Below, piece after piece: positions 46,399-57,993 of a stretch of DNA of 64,000 nucleotides. The stretch spans positions 62,001 through 126,000 of the forward strand of contig BCIK01000001.1 in NCBI GenBank assembly GCA_039545295.1. Direction: 5' to 3'. The notes under the pieces were generated by a model that searched no databases, was not told the DNA's origin, and saw nothing but the letters and a program-made list of their open reading frames with translations. The first letter of the stretch is position 1. Each line of letters opens with the position of its first letter. This DNA is from Udeniomyces pyricola. Lineage: Eukaryota; Basidiomycota; Tremellomycetes; Cystofilobasidiales; Mrakiaceae. A program made the position numbers and the translations under genes.

Positions 46399-47899
46399 CT
46401 AATGCTTAGGCGGTCGTTCGCCAAAGATTCTGAAGAAAGGAATCGCACAGAGTCGCACACGCAAGGAACAGACAACATCCATCAGCCCACTGTGAGATGA
46501 TGCACAATGGTAGAGCCAATGACGGCATACTACTCACCTAGTTCCGACCCGCACGCTGTCGCTGCCGCTCTTGAGCGCGTCCTCGAAATCAGCACTCATG
46601 CCCATGCTAAGCTCGAGCTTCCCACCCTCCGCTCCGTACTGCTCGCCTTTAATTCCCTTGTCTTCCAGACCCTTGACGAGTTCCTCCCTCGTCTGAACGA
46701 GTCGTTTGAAGTCTGGGTTTCCCTCCTCACCGTGGCGATGGGAGTTGTCAAACGAGCCAATCGTCATGAGACCGAGCAGACGCAGGTTGGGACATGACGT
46801 CACGATATGGTGAGCGAGGTCGAGGGCCGATTCAGACGCATCAGGCGTCGACTCTGAAGGTGGAAGAGGAGGAAGACCTGATTTGTTCTCCTCGAGTGAG
46901 GTGTTGATCTGGATGTAAACGTTCAAAGGCTCCGATCGGGTAGGGGTGGAGTCCGAGGCGAGTTGCTTCTCAATCAGATCGGCCTTTTTCACAGAGTCAA
47001 GGGTCTCCAGGAGATAGAGATTAGGAATCGCTGGAGAGTATGACCAAGGGGGAGGGTTTTCAAAGAACCAATTGGTCGAATGAGTTCGATGTAGAACGTC
47101 AGTGAGGTGATTGGAGCCGATATACGATATCTGGGGAGGGGGGGGGGGGAGGTCATGAATCGGACGTACCCGTAGCAAGCTTAGTTTTGTTGGACTGCAA
47201 GTTGCCGACAAAGTGCCACTTGATATCCGATGGCAGCTATACGTTTGAATATTTCCATGAGCAGATGTGGGATACGCCAAGGAATGCGATACCAGCCAAG
47301 GCAGCCAGGTAAGGAAAGATTCAGGGTTCCGACATTGATGACGCAACCAGGAACGATATGAGAAAGACGACTCGTCAGCCGTCGAATGAATAAACTTTGC
47401 CAACGACAGCTCGACTGAGCGAACCTCTTTGGCCTTGTCAGAAAGTTCTTGGATGTAGTTCTCGCCAAAATGACGATGACCAGCTTGGTAGAGGGCCATG
47501 ATGTCGGACGAAGGCTACCGATGAAGAGAGGACAAGTGAGCAGAGTGTAAGCTGGCGCAGGCGTTGGGTTGATGGACGCCGGGCGGGTCGACTGACCTTG
47601 AGCTTGGAGATAGGAACAAGCCTGGCCTGTGAGGTGAGGGAATGATGAATGTGAGGTTAGACTGGCGACGGGGTGACTGAACGGACCGAGAGATGAGGTA
47701 GCAAGGGGAAAGAAGAAGGACGAACCGCTCTCTGGCCGGCGGCGGCATTGACATCGTTGAGAACGCTTTGGATGTTTTCGTTGAGCTCTTGGGCCCGCTC
47801 GGGGGTCGGGGTGATGGCGGATGAGGAGGACATTGTTCTGAGGTTGTAAGTCAAGTGAGAGAATTGGCGCGTGGAGGGCAAGATGGATCGAAGGCTCAT
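46399..47899 (-). CDS. Pyridoxal phosphate homeostasis protein (PLPBP/YggS family)
   Basis: Binds PLP on a TIM-barrel fold without known catalysis and keeps free PLP and its enzymes balanced (yeast YBL036C, human PLPBP). Six exons: 47899-47726, 47626-47597, 47514-47425, 47236-47170, 47030-46538, 46429-46399. From the ATG at 47899 the product is 294 aa; from the in-frame ATG at 47833 it is 272 aa. Family motifs: LVPISKLKP with the PLP lysine (Lys44 counted from 47833), GHRHFGENYIQEL, IKWHFVGNLQSNK, YIQINTSLEENKSG, LGLMTIGSF, ELSMGMSADFEDAL and VRVGTRIFGER. The 22 residues between the two ATGs (MSLRSILPSTRQF...) are basic and hydroxylated with no acids, resembling a mitochondrial presequence, so two start codons may give two locations. 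Confidence 0.92.
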
Positions 47900-48090
47900 T
47901 CAGATGGGTTAGATGGACATTCAAACGTTCATCATGAGCTGGATGTCCTGTCCGGCTGCGATGATTCATGATGTGATCCACCAACGAAAGAGAATACGCA
48001 GCTGCGCCATGTTCCCCCCCGTCGTTTACAATCGTCCTCACCACCATCACCCACCCATCATCAACCTCGCATTCCATCTAACCCCATCCA
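47900..48090. promoter_or_regulatory. Short divergent promoter, PLPBP / ATG20
   Basis: Only 191 bases lie between the upstream PLPBP ATG (47899) and the ATG20 start (48091). If PLPBP starts at 47833 the space is 257 bases. It is C/T- and A-rich on the plus strand and must serve both genes. Confidence 0.5.
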
Positions 48091-50842
48091 ATGAGTCCAC
48101 ACGACGTTGACCCATTCTCTCAAGACTCTCCTCCCAGCTCTCCCCGTTACTCAGCCTCCCAACACGACGAGCCAGATTGGTCCGCCTCCAGCCCGTCCAC
48201 AGCTCTGCCCCCACCCGAGGTCCCCCTCCCTGACTCTCCTCCATCGTCCTCTCAGTCGCCTCTTCCACCTCTGCCCACCAACCAGTCTGACCGCCAATCT
48301 TCTCCAAGTCATCTTCCTACCCCAGCTCCAGTCCGACCTTATAATGCTCGCCAAAACACGGACGAGCCGCTTACGGGCATCGCACGCGCCCTCCATCAGG
48401 ACGCGTGGTCGATCGAGGTCATTACATCTCCTCTCGCTTGAGCCATGCCGCTCAGATCACTGACCTGACGTTAGAGCGATAGGAGCCCCTCGGGCTGACA
48501 TACTTAACCTTCAACGTATCCACATCGTCTATCTAGATTACGGATGCGTACAAAACGGCCGAGGGCTCGAGCTCGACCTACATCGTTTACGTGATCCGGA
48601 CTGGGGTGAGCGTTGCGATCAGATTTCTCCCTATGCCTCTGGCACGTTCGGCAGGGTTTCTCTCGTCCGACACCTGACAAGATTGAAATGTTGACCGCAT
48701 TCATTTTGGTATTGACATGGAATCTCTCATGTATTCGTGTCCGGGCCGAACAGACGATCGAGGCCCGCCGTCGATACTCCGAGTTCGCCTCCCTCCGAGC
48801 CTCACTCTCCCAGCTCTATCCGACCCTCATCGTGCCGCCAATCCCCTCCAAGACAACGCTGACAGAGTACACATCTAAACCTACCAAGGCCAAGGAGGAT
48901 GCCGCTGTCATTGCCCGCAGATCGAGGATGCTCGGCACGTTTCTCATGCGGCTAGGAAGGCATCCGATCCTCGGCAACGACGCCGTCTTCCATCGCTTTC
49001 TTGACGGAGGCGTCTCATGGGTGGGTTGCCTACCTGACCGATGACGCGAATGTCCAATGGACGCTTGCTGTAGCAACCTCACACTGACCTGATCGCTATC
49101 TGACTCTCGCCCAACCCAGACCGAGATCCTGCACTCGCCGCCGCTTTCACATCTCCCCAAGAACCCGCTCAAGGCCCCCGCACACGATCCAACGTCTCTA
49201 AGCCTGCCTTCTTCGTCCATCTCTCCCGCCACTCTATCGACGCTTCAACTTGCCTATGCTGCCCTTCCTGTTCCTTCGCCCTCGCATCCTCTACGCCATC
49301 CTGATCCACGCTTTGCCGAGTCCGAGACATTCACCGCCAAGTTCGAAAAGCACCTCAGTGGAAGCATGGAGCGCGTCAACCGAAGAGTAATGAAACGATG
49401 GGGGGAACAGTCTAACGACTACGCTGAGCTTGGAGCTGTCCTCAACGGATTTAGCTTGACCGAGAAGGGCGATCTGGCCGTTGCCATTGAGCGGACAGGT
49501 CAGGCCGTCGACGCGACATACCTCTCGACGACCAATCTGGTGCGTTGCCCATCTGCCTTTGCACGTCTCCTTGCCGTGCTCGTTATAGACGCTCATGTAC
49601 TCTCTCCTCCTCCCCCCCCCCTCCCCCCCTTCCTTCCCTATCCAATCAAACTTTCCAAACTTGCTACATCGTACAGCTTCAGCAATGGGAAGCCCATTTC
49701 ACTGAGCCTTTGACCGATTACGTTGCATTCGGTCAAATCATCCGCAAGCTCCTTCTTTACCGCCATCAAAAGCACCTGCAGTACGAAATGACGGCCGATC
49801 AGATTGAACACAAGAAGGCCAACCTCGCCAAGCTCGAAGCAAGCGAGGCGGAAGCGAGACGGATGGAGGGCGCTCTAGCTGCCGCAGGCGTCGGGGGTGC
49901 GAGGCCGATATCGGGTCAGGCTAGCGAGACGAGCGGATCTATCCAGCCACCCTCCTCCTCTGGTCCGAGCAGAAGGGCTCCAGCAGCGAGCGTTGGCAGT
50001 AGTGCAGGTGGTGGTTACGGATTCTTGAGCGCGCTCGGTCACTCCCTGACGGGCATGATCGATGTCGATCCAGAAGCAACCCGCCGAACCAACATTTCTA
50101 AGACCCGCGACACCATCTCACAGGTGAGCCTCGAGATACACACCCGTTGTTTTGACCAGCCGTTTCTTCTCAGAGTGCACTTTCCGACTCGACGCTGAAC
50201 GTACTTGTGCTAATCCTGTCTATGTTGCAGCTCGAAGACGCCCTTCACCTGACGGCCCAAGATCTCAAGTACGCCTCGACGACGATCCAGGGCGACCTTG
50301 ACCGATTTCAACGGCAAAAAGTGGCCGACTTGCGAAACATGTCCATCTCGCTCGCCGAGGCTCATAGGGATTGGTGCAAGCAGGTACGACTCTGCTAATA
50401 TATATATATATATATTACTCACCATGCACCTTTGATATTGGCTTGAAGTCTTCTGGTCCGACCCGTGGTTGTGAATCACCGGTCTGAGATGCTGAAAGCA
50501 ATGCTCGAAACCTCTCTTTTGTTCCCTTCGTCGTAGAACCTTGAAGCATGGGAGGAAGCCCGAGCCGCTGTCGATGCCATCGAACCCCACCCAGCGTTAC
50601 CTCCTCCTCCCCCACCTCCTCCTGTCGCGAACAAACCCTCGAACCCATCTCCTTCCCTCCCTCCATTGCCGACGACGTCGACCACGAGTAGTCCGGAACT
50701 GTCTCGTCAGCCGTCCTCGTCGTCGCATTCCCAGCAGCCCAAGCCGAAGGAATCCATGCGGCCGGGGACGGGTGCGTTTGGGAACTCGAGCGATCCGAGG
50801 AATCGGCATGACGGAGCGGCTTTGGGCGTCGGTCTGCAATAA
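48091..50842 (+). CDS. ATG20: Sorting nexin ATG20/SNX41 family (PX-BAR)
   Basis: PX-BAR protein that binds phosphatidylinositol-3-phosphate on endosomes and supports SNARE recycling and selective autophagy, usually with SNX4. Seven exons (48091-48417, 48538-48606, 48754-49020, 49120-49539, 49677-50123, 50231-50383, 50537-50842) give 662 aa. After a Ser/Pro-rich N-terminus, the PX domain (about 108-222) has SSTYIVYVIRTG, the PI3P-binding RRRYSEFASLR (Arg138/139) and VPPIPSKTTL. The BAR region includes GAVLNGFSL, LAVAIERTGQAVDATYLST, EPLTDYVAFGQIIRKLLLYR and DRFQRQKVADLRNMSISLAEAHRDWCK. The tail is Pro/Ser-rich with Pro8. All intron phases are 0. Intron 6 carries a TA repeat (50399-50416). SNX4 itself is less likely because of the long N-terminus and the GFSL..TGQAVD block. 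Confidence 0.88.
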
Positions 50843-52116
50843 CCACACGTCGGGAGGATTCTTGTGGAAGCTGTGAAGCGGTAAGATGTGTGAGGATGGA
50901 TGGGTATATGCATCGAGAAGATTGGGGTTCTTTGTCGTCTTCTCTCGTCCTTTTTGATTCTGCTTTTGTTTCTCCTCTTCTTTTCGGGTTTTCTTCCCTT
51001 CCTCTGTCGCTCATGGCGCATCCTTGGGCTCCTCATATACTACCGATGAAGCGAGCGTGGATCGATGGACGAAAATGCCATGAACGCTGCGTTTGATCAA
51101 CTAAAGGACTTGGAATACCGGCACTATTCAACACGGCGATCAAGGATCTCAAGCCTGACGATTGTCTCATATTGGCCAGAACAAAACAAAACAAAACAAA
51201 ACAAAACAAAACAAAACAAAAACGGCTGTGACAAATCTGGTTTAGAGTCTAGGCTGGACAGCGTAGGCGATCTCAAGAAGAGTTAGGCCGGAATCTGGAG
51301 AGTGATGGAGCGATAATAAATCGGTTGATTATATGGGTATAGGATGATAAAGCAATAGAACCACAGGAAGGTATGACTCTGATACTGACAAGCGGGTCAT
51401 CGTAGGTATTTAAAAGAATGTATTCCGTACGTAGAGTGACGGTTGAGAACGATTCTGGTGATCTGAAGCTCTGAAGGTGACGATCACGGACCCATCTCGA
51501 GTGGTCTATGGTTGGCTTCGTTCGGATGTCACGTCGTCCTTGACTCAGGATCGACCAGTGCGGTTCTCCCTCTTTCTTTCAACCAAGCTGATCGTACAGA
51601 TCATTGGATGGCCTTCGGGTCATATCGTTTTGTGAAGGGTTTGTTTTCGATCGCTGCTTCGATACTGATGATGGTGATGATCACTCACGAGTGCACGAAC
51701 ACCCACCGAGCACTAGGTACTAGGCACTGGTTTTCCAGATCGCTTCACAGTTAGCGAGGATCATCGGTGTGCATATCAGAAGCAAAAAGGTTGCTACATC
51801 CGGCCAGCTGGACGTCACGATGTTCCAACGCGATCGGGAATTATCGCATGTGCATGGATAGCTTGGAGGCCGGAAATCATACACATGTCACTTTCTTGTC
51901 GATTGTACACGTGCCACTTGCGCATAAGCTGATTCGCTTCCAGATGTGACAGACAATGACGCTTTACCAGTGGCAAGCCGAGCCGTTCTCTTTCGATCAA
52001 CATCAGTTTGCTGTTCAATCATATGGGTTTGCCCGAGTCAACAATGGTCACAGGAGCGTCATGAAATCTCGTCAGGCAGCTCCCACCACAAATCGGTCTA
52101 TTGAGAAAGACACGAT
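50843..52116. other. Convergent intergenic region, ATG20 / RPL30
   Basis: About 1.27 kb between converging stops, the longest gene-free stretch here. It contains an (AAAAC)n repeat (51180-51222). Several short frames occur (for example 51512-51754), without conserved sequence or gene-like codon usage. A non-coding transcript cannot be excluded, but nothing in the sequence supports one. Confidence 0.4.
51180..51222. repeat. (ACAAA)n pentanucleotide microsatellite
   Basis: About eight perfect copies of a five-base A4C unit in gene-free DNA downstream of ATG20. Confidence 0.95.
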
Positions 52117-53137
52117 TTAGGCGGTCTCGTTTCCGGCAACGGTGAGCTGTCAAGAGGCGATGGCACAGATAGAGCTGGTCAGAACATAGCACACAGTCAA
52201 AATGCAGACGTGTCGCAATCCAAATGAGGCTCACCAAGTCCGAGTCTCCGGCGTCGGAGATGGTCATGACACCGACTCGGAAAAGTCGACCAGCAGCGGT
52301 ACCAAGGGTGACGTTGGTTCCCTCGTATCGGTGAACAGCGGTCTTGGAGAGCATGGCGTAGTACTCAATCTCGGCTCGTCGAAGAGGGGGGGTGTTCTTC
52401 GAGAGGAGGATGAGCTTGGCTGATGAGGCACAAACAGTTAAACAAGACGGGTAACAACACGATCACGAGCAGAGGCGATGTAGACATGGCAGAGTGGGTT
52501 GAAGAGGAGAAGCAAGGGGGTCATGGGAAGTCAGTCGAGATGGTCCGTTTTCGTACGCTAGAGAACCATCGCTGTGCAGAGCACTCCGGTCTCGAGGTAG
52601 GTCGGAAACGTCGAATGGGGAAGGGGGAGGAAAGGTCGTCCGCTCTTTTCCATCCAAACGAGCTCCCTCGCGTCGTCCCTGGCTGTGCACTCGCGAACGG
52701 GGTGTAAGGATCGGGCTAACAACCATTGGGGTGGGACGACCGAGAGTTCAACCAAGGGAAGAGGGGGAGGCGGAGAGAGAGGCAAAACCAGAGGTCGAGG
52801 AGACGCGAGACAAGCCGGAGACAGCAAAAGAACAAGGTCCTAAGGGCAGAGGGAAAAAGAAGAGCGTGGACTGACCCTTGCCGGACCTCATGGACTTGAG
52901 GGCAGACTTGTAACCAAGGGTGTACTTTCCAGACTTGATGACAAGCTGGAGTCGCGAGTTGATGTTCTCGGACGACTTGGCGGACTTGGACTTCTACTCA
53001 AGGGCAAGGAAGGATAGGTGAAAAGAGGAAGGGGCGTCAGGATGGGGTAGGGGGGGGGGTAGGGGAGATTTTCACGGAAGAGAAAAGAGGGATGACAAAA
53101 GCGACATCGAAGAGGGTCGAACCTTGGTAGGGGCCAT
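52117..53137 (-). CDS. RPL30: 60S ribosomal protein L30 (eL30)
   Basis: Large-subunit ribosomal protein of the L7Ae/L30e fold. Four exons (53137-53123, 52993-52876, 52419-52235, 52146-52117) give 115 aa. Sequence: MAPTK, then [80 protein letters not shown] and [19 protein letters not shown], which matches eL30 throughout; the last exon gives LTVAGNETA. Exon 1 is only 15 nt, and a T-rich tract ending TTTTAG sits 2 nt before the ATG, suggesting a further intron in the 5' UTR. Intron 2 is 456 nt; I searched it for snoRNA C/D boxes and saw none convincing. In yeast this protein represses splicing of its own transcript; a short first exon would fit that but is not proof. Confidence 0.95.
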
Positions 53138-53880
53138 GGCTAAAAGAAGGAAAGACAACGAGGAAAGAAGCTGTCAGCGATGTACAGGGTTAACGGACAG
53201 CCCATCGAGGCACAACAGGGCAGGTGTATAGGGGCGAAGCTTTACCTGCTGGATGAACTGCTGAGGTGTCGACGGTTGAGGCGAGAGCGAGCGAGAAACT
53301 GAGCAGACACTCGAGCCAGCGAAGCGACGCCCCAGCGAGCGACGCGCTCAGCACCGCCTTGAGTTGCACAGGACATAATCGTGATCGACTTTCGGGCTTC
53401 GATTCGCTCTGGTCTTTTAGCTTATGTAAAAGTAACGTTGTGCGTCTTGTCGATCAGTGCGGCGCAGCACTGGCCGTGTAAGCTGTTACGTTCATCCCCA
53501 CCATGTCTGCCTCTGGCAGCAACCTTGAAGCTTGGTATCTGATGCATACAGGTGCCAGGCATCCTGACGACCAGCAAGTTCATGGCTGACCGACGCAAAA
53601 TCAAGAAGCAGACTGGTGCAACAACAGCGCTTCCCGCCGAACATGAGCTGAATACGAATCACCCTCCTGGCCTTCCGAATTCTGAGGGGCTTCTTTGGCT
53701 TCGGCCTCTGTCCAACTGAGTCGCCCCAGAATATGACGTGCTTTCTTGTGATTTCTCAGCAGCAACTTCACCTCCCCTTGCTTTTGGTGATGCATCATAT
53801 ATCAAACCGCAACTCCACTGACTATCTCTTGAGCACCTCCCCCGTACCCGTTCACCTTAGCCGTGACCATATTTTCCATC
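53138..53880. promoter_or_regulatory. Divergent promoter region, RPL30 / cys2-type acyltransferase
   Basis: About 740 bases between divergent starts. The RPL30 side (53240-53360) carries repeated GAGCGAGCGA-like and GCGACGC-like motifs that could be ribosomal-protein promoter elements. The acyltransferase leader near 53770-53880 is C/T-rich. No gene was seen. Confidence 0.45.
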
Positions 53881-56335
53881 ATGAAAGCTGTCCGCTTCTT
53901 GCCCCGTCCGGCGAGGCTCATGCCCTCGCAACGCGCCCAAATCTCCTCCTCACCAGCGATTTCCGCTTCGGCTGGTGCGGCCCTGGCCTCCACTTCGTCC
54001 TCGACAATCTCGCCCCACCAACATCAGCCCCTTGTCCAACGACCGCTCCAACCCTTGACACCTCCACCGTCCTCACTTCCTTCCTTGTCCTCTTCGACAC
54101 CTTCTCCGCTTAAGTCTAGCTTTCCCTGTGTGGATGCTCACGAAGCACGCGCTCGCAAGCTCCAGGAGCGACCCCCAAAGGCGACCTCGTCGTTCCCTTG
54201 CGTCGATGCTCACGAAGCAAGGAATGAGCGACTTCAGAAGCGCAACAAGTCCTCATCAGGTCAACCACTTCAGACGAGCTTCCCGACGAGAGCCGATAGG
54301 GAGGACCCCAAGGGCGAAGAACCCAACTATGTCGTGCGTGACGTCTCCCTCGCTTGGATTTCAGTCGATGGGTACGTCAGCCAGGCGCTGATAAGCACGC
54401 ATTCTTCTCTCTTCTCTCCCAGGCACCTTCTCCATCGATGTACAAGTCCTACCACCACCCTTCTCCACTCCCATTGACGTATTCGTCACCACTTCCTTCT
54501 TTTGACCTTGCCTACGAGACTTGGGGGACTCTCAACGCCGATCGCTCCAACGCCATCCTCCTTCATACCGGTCTCTCAGCATCCTCGCACGCGGCCTCAA
54601 CCGAAGCCAACCCGGCTCCTGGATGGTGGGAAAAGTTCATCGGACCAGGAAACGCTCTCGACACGGACAAGTTTTTTGTTGTCTGCGTCAATGCGCTCGG
54701 AGGATGCTTCGGAAGCACTGGGCCGATGAGCGACATCCCTAGCGGTGAGGAGGGCGAAGGCGAGAAGTATGCGACCCGATTTCCCGTGATCTCCATCTTT
54801 GACATGGTAAGTTCTGGTCTTGAAGCAATGAGGGCGGAAGGCAGGCAGATCGATCGATCGATAGTTGATCGGCAGGACGTCCCAGTCCGCAGCGGGTCTC
54901 AGATGCTATCACTGACATCCATCTGTTTCCATCGTCTGATCGGGTGGCCCTTTCCGCTCTTCAGGTCAGATCTCAATTCACCTTGCTGGATCATCTCGGC
55001 ATCGACAAGTTGTACGCGTCGGTCGGCGCGAGCATGGGCGGTATGCAGTCCATTGCGGCTGGTCACTTGTACCCTGAGCGAGTGCGTGACGTGACCACTC
55101 TATCCCTCACTTCCGCCACTGGAGGCTGACGTCTCGCATTGACTTCTCTATAGGTCGGCAAAATTGTCTCCATATCTGGCACGGCGCGCTCGGGTTTGAC
55201 GGGTGTTGCGATGCGGTTTGCTCAGCGTAGTGGTGAGATCATCTTGCTAGAGGTCTGATTCTCGGAGTGAATTGATAATTGACCCGCATATACATCTTGG
55301 CATAATACAGTCCTCATGTCTGACCCAAACTGGAATCGAGGGTTCTACTACGACGCAATGCCTCCCCATGCTGGAATGAAACTCGCCCGACGTGAGTATC
55401 ATTCGTCGTAAAACTGTATCGCACCGGAGATGGATCTTGGAACTGATCGTAAGCTTCTAAACCCCTTGCTCAGAGATTGCGACCATCACATACCGATCTG
55501 GACCGGAGTGGGAGCAGCGTTTTGGCCGACGCATGCGATCCCAGGAGCCCGACAAGGATGGATCTAACCCCCTGCGTGTACCAGCGTTGTGTCCTGACTT
55601 CCTCATCGAAACTTATCTCGACCACCAGGTGCGCTTGCAGTCTTCCGTCTTCATCCTCGCAATCTGTGCTTATTTGTGCAAAGCTGATCGCTAACCTTGA
55701 CCATCATGATTTGTCCCTCTTCTCATCGACTTGCTCTAAACCACGCAGGGTGAGCAGTGGTGTCTCAAGTACGATGCCAACTCGTTCATCTACGTTTCCA
55801 AGGCGATGGACTTGTTCGACATGACCGCCTCGGCTCTTTCAGACCTCTCAAGCCGCCGAACTCAACTGGACGCTATTCATCCGACCGATTCGTCCCTCTC
55901 TTCTCCACCATTCGAACTCCTTCCGGCCCCCGACCCAGAAACGACCGCGACCAACGCTACGCCTCGTCGACCGCCTCTCACGACGAGTTACGCGCCTTAC
56001 CTTGACGACCTCGCAGCGGGACTCAAGAATCTGAGAGATATCCCGACTCTCGTACTGGGCGTCCAAAGCGATATCCTGTTCAACGTCGAGCAGCAGAGGG
56101 ATTTCGCTGAGGCTCTCAAACGAGCCGGGAACGAGAGAGTGGCTTACTATGAACTCGGCGGCCTCTGGGGGTAAGTTCATTATGACCGGGCAATGATACC
56201 TGACTCTTTTGCTAGGCTGCAGACTCATCCTCGTCATTACCCTTTGCTTCTCTCTCCAGTCACGACACCTTCCTTGTCGATACCGTCAACGTCGGCGGTG
56301 CGCTTCGTGGTTTCCTTCAGGACGATTCGGCGTGA
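53881..56335 (+). CDS. cys2: Serine/homoserine O-acyltransferase, mitochondrial-type (cys2/cysA; MET2 superfamily)
   Basis: Alpha/beta-hydrolase acyltransferase that O-acylates serine (or homoserine) for cysteine/methionine synthesis. Eight exons (53881-54375, 54423-54806, 54965-55081, 55154-55232, 55311-55391, 55474-55628, 55749-56170, 56260-56335) give 602 aa. The N-terminus ([20 protein letters not shown]) looks like a mitochondrial presequence. Catalytic triad: Ser316 in GASMGG, Asp545 in GVQSDILF, His579 in GHDTF. Also seen: [65 protein letters not shown]. The motif [10 protein letters not shown] typical of the cysA branch occurs twice (residues 81-90 and 105-114). The exact 3' end of exon 1 is unsure, because several phase-0 donors exist before 54376 and the 47-nt intron is short. 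MET2 proper is the alternative; the FPC motif argues for cys2/cysA. Confidence 0.86.
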
Positions 56336-56797
56336 TTGATTTGTCGACCCTCTGATTTGGCTCTGTTCCATCGTCTATCATACATCGTCTGGTTTTGGGC
56401 TTCCTGGTCTCTTTTTGTTTCGTTTATTCCCCCTTCTTTTTACTCTTTTCGTTGTTGCCACATCTACTGTATCACCATGTCACTTGCTCACGAAACAAGA
56501 TTCGCTTCATGATGTAAAACGTAAATGTTCGAAACAGTTGATTCCAGGCTGTCGAAGTTTGGATTGGAAGGCTGGCTTGATCATATTCACAAGATCCCCA
56601 TGCCAACATGCCAAGCACGAGATTCGCCTGCGCCGGCCTGCGCGTTGCTTCGCGCTTCGCGCTTCGACCAGCTCACCCTTACGGAGTTTGATCCGAAACC
56701 CCGACCTTCGCCCTCTCTTGCCTCTCTTGCCTCTGCATCACTCGGCGCGAACGACTTCAACAGCTTCGGCTTTCACCCGCTAAAATCACGCAACACT
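56336..56797. other. Tandem intergenic region, cys2 to MGNC gene
   Basis: 462 bases holding the cys2 3' UTR (T-rich near 56410-56450) and the promoter of the next gene. A reading frame enters the MGNC frame from upstream without a stop (from 56525), but the conserved part begins at the MGNC ATG. Confidence 0.4.
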
Positions 56798-57560
56798 ATG
56801 GGAAATTGCTTATCGGATCCTTCAGAGCCCAAAAAGTCGAGTTCGGCCAAGGAGAAAGTAAGCGGGGGTCAAAGACTCGGCTCAGCCCCGACCCCGGCAC
56901 CTGTGGCGGTCCAACCAGCTCGCGAGCAGCACCAACAGCCACCGTTATCCTCGACAAGCCCCTCTCGGAATCATGGCCTACAAGGAGGAAGAAACACGCT
57001 TGGAGATGGGTTTGATGATCCAGTGAGGGCTCAGGGTGGAGCGGGTGCGAGGGAAGCGGCGCTAAGAGCAGCAGAAGCTAGACAAGCCAAGGTGAGCCAC
57101 TGAACGTATCAATTGATCTACGGGATCATCGACGATATTACATGGAAGCTCGATCTTTACGATTGAGGATCGGATACCATGTACCACGCCGCTGGCGTTG
57201 TTGCTCGCTCAATGATGAACGTTCGCGTCTGCTCATGCTCGACAGGTCTCGCGGTCTTGGCCTTGCTGGTGTTTGCGCTTCGTTATTGACCCCTTATCGA
57301 TATCTCTATATCCACTCTCGCCAGGACTCACAACGCGGTATCTCCGCCTCAAATCCTAAGGCGGGTCAGCTGACGGCCAAACTGAAGGAGCACAACAACC
57401 TCGTCGATAGGGCGAAGCCACTGCCAGGACAGCAGGACAGCCTAGCGGTTAGTCGCCTTTGATATATCAGATTCTTATCGGTTGTACCCTGGTGGAATTG
57501 CCATGACCTAACGCTTGATCACTGATGATGGACCGACAGAAGCCTCAAGATTGGAACTAG
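56798..57560 (+). CDS. Small dually lipidated (MGNC) protein, conserved in fungi, unknown function
   Basis: Three exons (56798-57091, 57325-57447, 57540-57560) give 145 aa. The start MGNCLSDPSEPKK is a textbook N-myristoylation site (Gly2) with an adjacent palmitoylatable Cys4, so membrane anchoring is predicted. The middle is Pro/Ala/Gln-rich and probably disordered. The C-terminal half has AREAALRAAEARQAK, GISASNPKAGQLTAKLKEHN and a final WN, a pattern I recall from uncharacterised small fungal MGNC proteins. The start is fixed by the lipidation motif even though the frame stays open upstream. Role unknown; a membrane-tethered adaptor is one possibility. The 21-nt last exon encodes KPQDWN. 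Confidence 0.78.
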
Positions 57561-57993
57561 TGATGCGATGGTTGGGATGGAGGTCCGAAGCTCTCGGTGA
57601 TGGGATCGATGGGTCGATGGGTCAACACAATGAGTTGTAGTATGGTTTCAGACGGCGTTGATGGGCTGTGTACTTTATACATCTGTGTCTCTGGTGGGCA
57701 GTTGAGGTGATGTGCGAACATGTGACTTGAGATGAGATTGTTGGTGCGTATACCTCTAAGAGAAAGCAGGTTGGTAGCTGATTGCATGATTGGGCCGACG
57801 CATCGATGGGTGACGTTGAATGTTCAAACTACAACACGTCGTCGCCTGCTGCGAAGAGGGGGCGGCCGGCGGAGGGTGGGGGGACTTCTTCCACCTGATC
57901 CCAACCATCCATCTTCCAAGTCGCGTCTCATTCTCTCGTCTGGCGGACCTTCCCTCCGATCTCATCACAACGCCTTCACTCTCCCCCGGCCTC
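57561..57993. other. Tandem intergenic region upstream of VPS54
   Basis: 433 bases containing the MGNC-gene 3' UTR and the VPS54 promoter. The last 100 bases are C/T-rich as in other leaders here. No gene was seen. Confidence 0.4.
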
